DNA of 30,471 nucleotides from assembly GCA_014885115.2 (NCBI GenBank), contig WKLE02002374.1, forward strand, positions 1 to 30,471. The letters are read 5' to 3'. Shown piece by piece: positions 11,945 to 20,624 of this stretch. The position numbers and the translations under genes were made by a program. The notes below the pieces were generated by a model. That model worked only from the letters and a program-made list of their open reading frames with translations, had not been told where the DNA came from and searched no databases. Origin of the DNA: Asterionellopsis glacialis. Lineage: Eukaryota; Bacillariophyta; Plagiogrammaphyceae; Rhaphoneidales; Asterionellopsidaceae. Position 1 is the first letter of the stretch. Every line of letters begins with the position of its first letter.

Positions 11945-11997
11945 CAAAATTGGTTTGTATTTACAGTATTGGAGGAGTAACAAGATACAATAAACAA

Positions 11998-12034
11998 GAA
12001 AGAAAGAGAGAAAGAGAGAGAGAGAGAAAGAGAC
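11998..12034 (+). repeat. GA-rich purine tract in the 3' flank
   Basis: A purine-only stretch of A, GA and AAAG units starts about 55 bp after the stop codon at 11944 and probably falls within or just beyond that gene's 3' untranslated region. Confidence 0.8.
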
Positions 12035-12147
12035 GACACACAAGAAAACATATACACAAGAACACACGTATACATATTCATCATGTTGACACCATAATTA
12101 CTTTAGTGTTTTGATTACGAGAAACTATCAAACTTTATATATTATAA

Positions 12148-12228
12148 ATGTATGTATGTATGTATGTATGTATGTATGTATGTATGTATGTATGTATGTA
12201 TGTATGTATGTATGTATGTATGTATGTA
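12148..12228. repeat. (ATGT)20 tetranucleotide microsatellite
   Basis: An uninterrupted 81-bp array of a 4-bp unit lies between the convergent genes ending at 11944 (plus) and 12574 (minus). If transcribed on the plus strand it would present a string of UGUA cores. Confidence 0.97.
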
Positions 12229-12573
12229 CAATGTACCCTTGCCTTTTGTTTTGTACCATTTTTCTTTCTTTCAAGGTGTATTGTGTATGAAATAATGCAA
12301 GGTATCTTTCGAAACCTGTAACCTCGAAGCTACAGTATAATTATTTTTATTGTGCGTGTGAGTCGATAAATATACAGTATAAATATAGAAGGAAAGTGAA
12401 AAGTAAAAAAAATGTTCTCCTGGTCCTTACTCTCATCTTTCATGTCTCTCTCAGAAAACCTATGCTGATTTCAGTATCCGACGTATATTTACTGGGGTTT
12501 TCAAATCTAGAAACACAGGTTTGTCCTTTCCTTTTCCCTGATCCAGTCTTTTTTTCTCAAGAAATGTGTGACT
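12229..12573. other. convergent intergenic spacer
   Basis: It lies between the ends of the Ser-rich gene and the TIR gene. No gene was seen; a 62-residue plus frame at 12396-12584 has no recognisable content. Confidence 0.6.
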
Positions 12574-14243
12574 TTATTCTGTAGCTTTTTGCGCATCCAA
12601 TTTGTACGTCTTTTTCTTCTTTCTTGTTAACCTCTTCTTCGTTTTATTAGAAAACCGCTTCTTCTCTTGATCAAATTGAAACACAACCTCATAACTATCC
12701 AACTTCCTTAGTTCTCTTTTCAAATCATGAACCAATTCATTTATATCGTCTTCATCGGCTATATTAAAAAATCGACTAATGATGGATGTTTTCTTGGTTT
12801 CACCATATTGAATAGCAACCCAAATATCACCATCCAAGTAATGTGATTTACCATTATAGCTGATGCTTGTTCCGTCGTCTTTACCTAAAACAGCAATACC
12901 AAATGGAGTTGGATACTTTCCACAAATTTTTGGTTTGACATCCCTCGTGCCCGTTAATGCTGATGCTTTTGTGTCCTGATTGACTTTAAATAGGTCTCTG
13001 TAAAATCACTTGGCAAAGTAATTATCCTTCCTACAATCGTTGCTTCAACTGTACTTGTATGGTTTTCAATAAACATTTCATCCACAACTTCCTTATAATA
13101 TTCTTTCTTTACAAAAAGTGGGATAGAATTGCGAACAATAGATTGGTACAAACCTAAAAAGTTCCAATCCAACAACAAATCATCTGCCATTCTCCAAACC
13201 ATTTGTCCAGCTGTAAATGCCAACATGCAATCTATACTGACTTCTCTTTCCTTCTCCTCATTTTCTTTGTCGCGTATCTTGGCATCAATTTCTGTATCGC
13301 CATTGTCATTGTCATTGTCATTGTCTGATTTTTCTTCATCAATCGAGAAATCATCAGAATCAGAATCACTATAATCTGATAGCTCTTCTCCTGATAATCC
13401 TTTACGAAATCTTAAATGTGCCTTTCGTTTCTTAAATGGTGATCCAATAACCAAAGGTGCATAACCAGACATGGTGCATGTAATTGATATAAGATCACCC
13501 TCTCTTAAACAATAATTCCTATAAAAGCTTCCAATTGATTCAATATTGATACAATCTTTTGTAATGCCCAAAGTATTAATATCGTAACAACAACTTGATA
13601 AGCATTTAAATCTGTCATTGTTAATGTTGATTATATATTTTGTTAGTCCAATTTCAACATCCTTCCATGCCTCATTTTCATTTCTCCTCATTGTGTCGGT
13701 CACCACAGGACAAGCGCTAGCGGGCAAGGCTTGAAATTGATTCAAATCAGACAATTGTTCCCATGCAACACTTTCTACTAGAATTGGGATGATGGTAAAA
13801 TGACTTTTTCCACTTTCGAAACATTTAATAGCATAAGGAACTTCTTCCTTCATGACGTAATCAGATGATATAAAATCTGGACTAATCAGAAATAAAAGTA
13901 AATCAGCTGAATCCATCCTTGTTTGAATTTTGTCATTCCATACTGTGTTTGGTAGAATTTCATGCTCATCAAAACTTTCAATGAGTTCCAGTGTATGGAT
14001 TAGATTATAGAGCTGTTTTCGAAGTCGTAGTAAGTGATGCTTATCCTCTTGAGAATAACTGACAAAAATTTTAATTTTGTATTCATCTTTACTTTTAGGG
14101 TCTGCTGCTGCTCCGCTTGAGGATAATAACAAATAGTTATCTATTGCTTTGGCAAGACCACCACCAATATCATCTCCGAGTAACCCTTCGTTACTGTTGT
14201 TGTTGTTGTTGTTATTGTTGTTGTTGTTGTCAAGTTGTGACAT
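12574..14243 (-). CDS. TIR-domain protein with unrecognised C-terminal half
   Basis: The first frame starts at 14243. After an 11-Asn tract it carries a TIR domain at about residues 54-205. FVSYSQED matches TIR box 1, then DEHEILPNTVWNDKI, then SPDFISSDYVMKEE, where Glu133 fits the catalytic glutamate of NAD-cleaving TIR domains (compare the K-E-I-V site of SARM1). Later blocks IIPILVESVAWEQ and FQALPA resemble bacterial-type TIR_2 proteins rather than animal Toll or plant NLR forms. No LRR, NB-ARC or transmembrane segment is visible. Residues 210-400 include an Asp/Ser acidic stretch and are unrecognised. That frame stops at 12954, but a second coding-like frame runs to 12574 with a Lys/Arg-rich end. 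A 59-bp intron (12976-13034) would join them into about 536 residues; a single-base indel near 12980 is the alternative. NAD hydrolysis is inferred from the family. Confidence 0.87.
12976..13034 (-). other. candidate 59-bp intron in the TIR gene
   Basis: A GTAGGA donor at 13034 and an ATCAG acceptor ending at 12976 would join the two frames in phase 0. The intron is short and lacks a strong pyrimidine tract, and the part it removes (VEATIVGRIITLP is the start) reads like protein, so an assembly indel remains a real alternative. Confidence 0.4.
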
Positions 14244-15019
14244 GATTTATGTACGATACAGTCGCATAACATATAAATATAGAGATCGCGTATGGCAAAT
14301 AAGAGTTGAGTAATCGTACGTATTATTTGATCTTGCTATGCAGTGTACTAGCCGTAAGACGTGAAACGGTGATATTTGACATCAAGGAGATGTTTTTTTT
14401 CTTTTTCTTTTTGGCATTCGCAAAATCACGTTCTGGCAATAATCCCATATGGATTGATGCTGGTATAGTCCTCTAGGACTAGACTACGTACACGTAGTCC
14501 TGCCTACCGGTACTGCGGCCACGATGCAAAATGCGAACACTGAGCGCTCAGACAGGAAAAAAAAATGCGAAGCCCTTTTAAAATCTCTCCCCTTTTCTAT
14601 CATCCCGACAGACTTCTTCCAACAGATTGGGAGTGAGAAACCAGACTTTGGGACGGATGTACGGACGGTATGGTGGAGTGGTGAGCAATAATTACGTGTA
14701 ATGATGTTCCTCTACATGGAAGAAAAGTCTTCCATCGGTTGGCACTTTTTATTCTGTAATATCTGCACAACATGGGATACTGTACATACATCTACATTGC
14801 AACATAAGCTATACATAGGCGTTTTACTCTACATGACAGAACAACACGAAAATGAGAAGAGATATTACATGAGCTAGAATGATTTAAAAAGTGTTCAAAA
14901 GACGATTGAATGGGATAAGACCTTTACTACTCTAGAGGAAGGAACATCCAATACACAACTAGAGTACTCAAAGTTTTTTATATTACATAACTATGACAGC
15001 TTCGTAATGAATTGGTTAG
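14244..15019. other. intergenic region and promoter of the TIR gene
   Basis: It holds a TATA-like run on the minus strand (about 14267-14277), a T-rich tract near 14393-14413, and the paired palindromes listed separately. It separates the CIA30 gene end (15020) from the TIR start (14243), both minus strand. Short frames here (for example 14600-14791 minus) look like chance. Confidence 0.6.
14466..14499. promoter_or_regulatory. two abutting palindromes upstream of the TIR gene
   Basis: TAGTCCT-CT-AGGACTA (14466-14481) is followed immediately by GACTACGT-AC-ACGTAGTC (14482-14499). A third TAGTCCT overlaps the end at 14495-14501. They lie about 220-260 bp upstream of the TIR start codon. Perfect dyads of this size fit binding sites of dimeric transcription factors; the second contains ACGT cores used by bZIP proteins. 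Function is inferred. Confidence 0.5.
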
Positions 15020-15919
15020 CTAGTACGCGCTCATTTCCAGAATTTGAAGAATCATATCACCCATGGTAAAGTTAGGATTTAAGTCACCATCGTATTCAAA
15101 TTTCGAGTAAGCCAATTGAATCCCCACCACATTTTGAATTTGAAATGTTTGATCCGGTACTGTCTTGGCAAAGATAGTAGGAACTTGTTTGCTAAAGGGT
15201 ACCTTTACTGTCGTAACACCACTGCCATTCTTGTTGTTGGGTTTGACGTCAATACTTGTCGTCCAACAAACACCATTAAAGTCCGTACTGTCTCGTACCA
15301 CAATTTTAAATCGTTGTGGTTTATTGTTATTGGAGGATGCTGCTGATTTGACTAATTTGAGTTTGAGTTGAATACCCTGACAAGACTGCATATTCCATTG
15401 AAAGGAGGGCGTGGATCGTATTCCAATAAATCCACCATTATTGGCATCTGTGACCTTACCACTCCACATGCCTGTATTATTATCAAAGGTACTCGAGGAT
15501 GCACCTCCCATGACTACATCATCCAAGGGTGCTAATCCAAATGTACTAGTACTAGTACTACTCTTCGTGTTTGTGTTGGAAGACGACGGTGTCCACAAGA
15601 TATCACCAGGTTGAATGGTACGTTCATCTTTTTGAGTAAACGGCATATTGACAAATTTGGAAGATTGACGAACAAACCGAAAGGCATCCCATGGTTGACG
15701 ATCGTTTTGTTGTTGTGTGGATGAAAAGAGTTGCGTTGTTCTGGTGGTAATGGTGGATGATGGGAATACCACGTTACTGGTGGTCGTGAAAGCACCAACA
15801 GTAGGATGAACGCTAACTTTATTTGACACAAGACTAAAACCCGATGAAATTGTGGCAAAGCTCACAACGAGTAGTGTACTGAGAAATAGGGACGACGTTC
15901 TTGTGAATTTCAATCTCAT
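15020..15919 (-). CDS. CIA30 domain protein with N-terminal targeting sequence
   Basis: 299 residues. The C-terminal two thirds match the CIA30 (complex I intermediate-associated protein 30, NDUFAF1-like) domain: the DDVVMGGASSSTF signature at residues 133-145, WSGKVTDANNGGFIGIRS at 152-169, a beta-rich run with RFKIVVRDS and VCWTTSIDV, then VKVPFSK, and a final QIQNVVGIQLAYSK...GDMILQILEM. NDUFAF1 assists mitochondrial complex I assembly; other CIA30 proteins act in plastids, such as plant HCF173. The N-terminus has a hydrophobic stretch at residues 11-28 (LFLSTLLVVSFATISSGF) with a Phe just after a likely signal-peptidase site, reminiscent of the A-F motif of heterokont plastid presequences, followed by a Ser/Thr-rich stretch. 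A plastid location is therefore plausible but unproven. A TATA-like run lies at about 15936-15950 just upstream. No intron is needed. Confidence 0.85.
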   Translation of the reverse strand: MRLKFTRTSSLFLSTLLVVSFATISSGFSLVSNKVSVHPTVGAFTTTSNVVFPSSTITTRTTQLFSSTQQQNDRQPWDAFRFVRQSSKFVNMPFTQKDERTIQPGDILWTPSSSNTNTKSSTSTSTFGLAPLDDVVMGGASSSTFDNNTGMWSGKVTDANNGGFIGIRSTPSFQWNMQSCQGIQLKLKLVKSAASSNNNKPQRFKIVVRDSTDFNGVCWTTSIDVKPNNKNGSGVTTVKVPFSKQVPTIFAKTVPDQTFQIQNVVGIQLAYSKFEYDGDLNPNFTMGDMILQILEMSAY

Positions 15920-16061
15920 TGTTTCTTTCGAAATTTTATATATCTATATATACACACACTGACAGCTTGAGATGATCTCTGTCTAATAACGGAATACTCG
16001 TAGTCTCTAGATTGGAATAGGAAACACGGACGTTGATGAAAATGAATGAGTTCGAGTAGGC

Positions 16062-16081
16062 CTCTCTCTCTAGAGAGAGAG
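16062..16081. repeat. 20-bp perfect palindrome (CT)5(AG)5
   Basis: The arms 16062-16071 and 16072-16081 are exact reverse complements, about 145 bp upstream of the CIA30 start codon. It could extrude as a hairpin or act as a GAGA-type element; no function is shown. Confidence 0.7.
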
Positions 16082-16380
16082 ATATTTCTCTGTGTCCCTT
16101 GTTTGGAAATGAATATACGATGTGTTGGTGGGATTACGGGATTCTATTTCAATGAGAAAAAGGGGCGCGTTTGGACACGCTTTGAGCCCCCCCAGTAAAT
16201 TCTGCTCACCGATTTATAGGTGACACAGATTATTATTATTTTGTCTGTCACCCTTTTATCATATTATTTCTATTCTAACCGGATTTCTGACACAGAAAGA
16301 ACCCTGACGTACACATGACACACCGGCTTCCCTCCAACAATCAACACTAGTAAAATTAGTTTTTACAGATTCATACAAAC

Positions 16381-17866
16381 ATGGGAAATCTGAACAGTGT
16401 TCAACTTCTTCACGACTATGTTGAAACAAGTCCATCTCAAGTCATTGCTGCTAAAGTTGTTACTGTTGTACTAGTGTTGCTTGAACTCCTTGAGAGTGTC
16501 ATTGAAGTTGAAAATGATATTCATCAGGAAGACAAGGTCACTTTATGTATGAGTTGTACTTGTGCTGTTGCAATAACAAAAATCAGGAATGCTCACAATG
16601 ACAAACAGAACAAATGTTGCCACCTAAAAAGGAAGAACTTTACAGCCAGCCACAAGTCTTTACACGAGCTCCTTCAGTACATACTAATGAGACACTGGTT
16701 AGGACCAGTACCAAGATTCAAGGACTTGCAGTTCAAAAGAACTTTCTATATCCCAAGTCCAAAGTTTGAAATGATAATGAATAAACTTTGTGCTTCTCAC
16801 AATTTTTTTACAAGAAAATTTGTCACAAGGACCAAAAGTATGGTATTCATCCAGAGGTACGTATTCTGGGCGAATTGAAGACACTTTGTTATGGTGTTTC
16901 TGCTAATTGTTTTGTGGATTATTTTGAGATGAGTGAGACACAAATGAGAAACAGTGTACTTCACTTCATTTCTGGAGTACATGAACATTTCAAAGAAACT
17001 TTTTTATGAACAATGACAGAAAAAGATGGTACTAGAGTGACAAAGATGTACTCAAAGGAGTTTAAAGTAAATGGGTTTTTGAGATGTCTTGATTGTATGC
17101 ACTGTATCTTGAAAAATTTCCCTCTATAGCTCAGAAAGGACAATTTAAAGGTAAAGAAAAGTATGTCAGTATGGTTCTTGAAGCTTTTTGTGATTACAAT
17201 TTATGGATATGGTATGCAAGTTTAGGGTATCCTGGTACCTTGAATGACATAAGCATATGGAACCAGAGTCCACTATTTAAAATGATGTTGGATGGTAAAT
17301 TAGAAAAAGTAGACTTCAACCTCAATGTTGGTAATGAAAATTTTTCAAAATTATTTCTATCAGTAGATGGCATATATCCTGAGGAGTTAGCAAGGTTTGT
17401 TAAGACTATTTTTGAACCATTGGGACTTAGATAAAGCCCTTTTACAAAATGACAAGAAAGTGCAAGAAAAATGATTGAAGAAGCTTTTGGAGTCTTGCAG
17501 AGGAAATTCCACTACTTCCTGGTCCATCCCATAGAATTTTGGGACTCAGATATTTGTCATGACATGGCTATCTCCTGTATCATCTTGCACAACATGATGG
17601 TGGAGGAGAGAGTTGCCAATGATTAACAAGAAGGAACTAAATTCTATGCTAACACCCAAAGTGCATTTGGAGAAGAGGATGCATATGCATGTATTCAGCA
17701 ATTCCTCAACAGGAGGACAGGTAAGATTGAAGGCATGATTCACAGAAGAAACAACAAAACAAGAGGTGTCCCAGAAGAACAACAAGCCCACCTTAAACAA
17801 TGACTTGGCTACATCTGGGAGCAGAATAATGCAGGAATGCATACCTTCAAGTTGTTGGCCAGCTAA
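16381..17866 (+). pseudogene. decayed PIF/Harbinger transposase
   Basis: This is a nearly complete DDE_Tnp_4-type (PIF/Harbinger) transposase broken over frames. The N-terminal part includes RHWLGPVPRFKDLQFKRTF near 16700 and HPEVRILGELKTLCYG near 16850 in a second frame. The DDE core follows: first Asp in CLDCMHC near 17095; GQFKGKEKY; EAFCDYNLWIWYAS near 17190; GTLNDISIWNQSP near 17240; second Asp in LSVDGIYP near 17370; and Glu in EEAFGVLQRKFHYF near 17480. ISCIILHNMMVEERV and a Gln/Glu-rich tail complete it. Frame changes lie near 16830, 17120 and after 17630, and in-frame stops at 17432-17434 and 17450-17452, so it is not translatable as one protein. The catalytic positions themselves survive, suggesting moderate age. 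Terminal repeats, the 3-bp target duplication and the Myb-like companion ORF were not identified. Confidence 0.88.
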
Positions 17867-18430
17867 TCCAACTTGCCAGTTGAAATTATACTATGAATTG
17901 AAACATGCCAGCAGGCTAATAATGCAAAATTGGCCAACTCAAATATGATACATTGATATAAATACTACTATGAATTTCCACTCTAACTTCCTCATTTGTC
18001 CATTTAAATTGTTTTTTAAGCAATTTCACTGTGTAATGCAAGATTAGCATTTTGCATTTCATTTGTAACTTACATATGTAACTTTTCATTTCAACTGCAA
18101 ATTTTATCTCAATAGAATTTGCAGTTCAAGACCTTGCCATTTCTACTTGCAAGCTTAACTTAAAATTTGTACTCTTTCTACATTTACAACTGAACTGCTC
18201 TATCTAACTGCTCTATTTGATAGACAATTTCAAATTATGTTTTCCTCAATTCAACTTTACAGAAAATAATTTGTAACATTAATTCCAACAACTAATTTAT
18301 ACTTTAATCAAAGTCATCTGCACTTTAAATTACTAACTCCTCTCTGTCATGTACATCTGTGTTTCTAGTTCCATCTGTTTCCATTTAAAAAAAAATGATT
18401 CTTTAAATTTTGGACCCTTCTCTTTGTGTC
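17867..18430. other. AT-rich stretch, no gene seen
   Basis: Simple AT-rich sequence with many AATTT-type words between the Harbinger relic and the gap. It may be the 3' part of that element. Confidence 0.5.
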
Positions 18431-18470
18431 TCCTCTCCTCTCCTCTCCTCTCCTCTCCTCTCCTCTCCTC
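18431..18470. repeat. (TCCTC)8 pentanucleotide repeat at a gap edge
   Basis: Eight perfect 5-bp units end exactly where the run of N begins, so the true array is probably longer and caused the assembly break. Confidence 0.95.
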
Positions 18471-18860
18471 NNNNNNNNNNNNNNNNNNNNNNNNNNNNNN
18501 NNNNNNNNNNNNNNNNNNNNNNNNNNNNNNNNNNNNNNNNNNNNNNNNNNNNNNNNNNNNNNNNNNNNNNNNNNNNNNNNNNNNNNNNNNNNNNNNNNNN
18601 NNNNNNNNNNNNNNNNNNNNNNNNNNNNNNNNNNNNNNNNNNNNNNNNNNNNNNNNNNNNNNNNNNNNNNNNNNNNNNNNNNNNNNNNNNNNNNNNNNNN
18701 NNNNNNNNNNNNNNNNNNNNNNNNNNNNNNNNNNNNNNNNNNNNNNNNNNNNNNNNNNNNNNNNNNNNNNNNNNNNNNNNNNNNNNNNNNNNNNNNNNNN
18801 NNNNNNNNNNNNNNNNNNNNNNNNNNNNNNNNNNNNNNNNNNNNNNNNNNNNNNNNNNNN
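18471..18860. other. assembly gap (390 N)
   Basis: Every base is N. The right edge resumes with C-rich pyrimidine sequence, consistent with the gap spanning a pyrimidine repeat. The real length is unknown. Confidence 1.
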
Positions 18861-20624
18861 CCCCCCATCCTCTTCCCCCCCTTCATGATGTCTTCTATAG
18901 ATGGAAATTGAGCATCATCACTTGATTGGTAATGTTCATACATTACCAGCATTATATCAATTTCATTGCAAATAAGAAATCAAAGTTAGTATGATCTGTC
19001 ATATCCAACTAGTATCATTATTTGTCCTCACACTTACCTTTAAACCTATGTTTTACTTTTGTGCTCACATTGTTTCTTTTGATAGTCAAAGCTTTTCTGC
19101 ATGTTTTTAATCAATAACTATGCCAAAAGCTGTACCTATCTTTCTCATTGATGTTCAATCCTGTGGATTGCCAGTATTTGTATCTTACAGAAACAGCAGA
19201 TGACAAAGAAGAACTTCCACTACTCATTGATGATGCCTCAATTACTCCTGGTGGAGCAACATCTTCTGTTGTTTCTACCTCATGTTGTACACCCTCATTT
19301 TGTGTTTGTACATTCTGTGTTTCCTTTGCTACCCAATGTCTCTGTGCTGGTCTCTCCCTACCTTCCATCTGATCATGTAAGTCATCATTTACATGTTCTC
19401 TTCACAACTACTGCTTCTTGTGCTTTGTCTTGTCATGATGTGAGGTGTGGCTTCATGTCATCTTTGTATTTATAACCATTTACCAATCACTATGGACTAT
19501 GATGTTATGGTGCAGCTCTCTCTCTCCTTTCCTCTCTCACATGTTTTTAACCAAATTACTGCATTTCAAACTATCATAAATACTGTATTCAAATTTTCAA
19601 TCCAGTGCATGCATCCACCCACCATAAGTACTATTTACATAATATCAACAGCCTGTGTCTTTTTGGAAACATTTACAACAATAACCTTTGAACAATCAAC
19701 TACGAAGCATGTCCATATATCTGATACTGTACCAATTCTGATCAGATCTTACAGATCTCTAGGTCTTCATTGTTGAATATATCTTAAATTAACAGGTAAA
19801 AAATAAATGCAAATTATTGAAATGTCGCATGTAAGAATTAAATATGATGACATTCGTGTACAAGACAATCAGTGTCTGGCAACTCCGGCTTTTGAACTCC
19901 AAGTCTTGTTTAGCGAGGAGCGATGTGGCAGCATAAATTATTAATGCATGAATACTTTGATAGTTTCGGCATTTTTGTTTCAACGGACGGAACATAATAA
20001 AAGAACATGCCATATAAGTACTATCTGTTAAAAAGTTCTATTGTCATTGGCTTTCCTGATTTAACAATTTTGATCTAACGGATCAATATATATTTTTAGG
20101 TATTATGATTCACTTGAGTTTGAAGCTCTTTATTTTAAAATGCGATAATAATGCAGAGCGAGGTTGCTTTACAAAGTATGATGTTCAACAAAACCCTGTA
20201 AAATAGTTTTAATTAGGAAATAAAATTTTGAATTTACCACCCTGACGAGCGTGCCAGTCTTTTAACCGAATATTCCAAACTTCCTATAGAATAATTATTA
20301 GTATTAGCAGACGCGTGATAACGACCAAAGGCTAACTGTAAAGTATTTAATGTTGTGTTTTTCTTTTTTTTGAGAAAATCATTTTTATTTTACTATTATT
20401 AAAATACTGGTTGAGTGGGCTTATTGCACAACGATAGGGACCTATTTTGACAATTTGTTTTTGCCGTCATAGTAAAACGTGACAACGAATGCTTGCACTA
20501 GATACTTGTCCTACCGTCGTATTCTAGGATCCTAGCTGTTCTCTCTAACATTAGATCGACACAAAGAGGGAGATTCAAGAGAGAAAAGGAGTGGACGTCG
20601 ATATTTTGACCCGCCGACTCAGAA
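18861..20624. other. region between the gap and the F-BAR gene, no confident gene
   Basis: The part to about 19480 may belong to the Harbinger element: a minus frame at 19111-19368 (85 residues, Gln/Glu and Ser-rich) is the most protein-like piece but matches nothing I know. From about 19800 base composition shifts and the remaining 800 bp look like host intergenic DNA and the promoter of the gene at 20625. Confidence 0.5.

Noticed and set aside
18349..18952. Long frames crossing the N run
   Set aside because: They exist only because N codons are not stops; there is no real sequence under most of them.
19111..19368. Minus frame considered as the Myb-like companion ORF of the Harbinger element
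   Set aside because: No Trp-spaced SANT/Myb repeat is visible; it is only Gln/Glu and Ser-rich.
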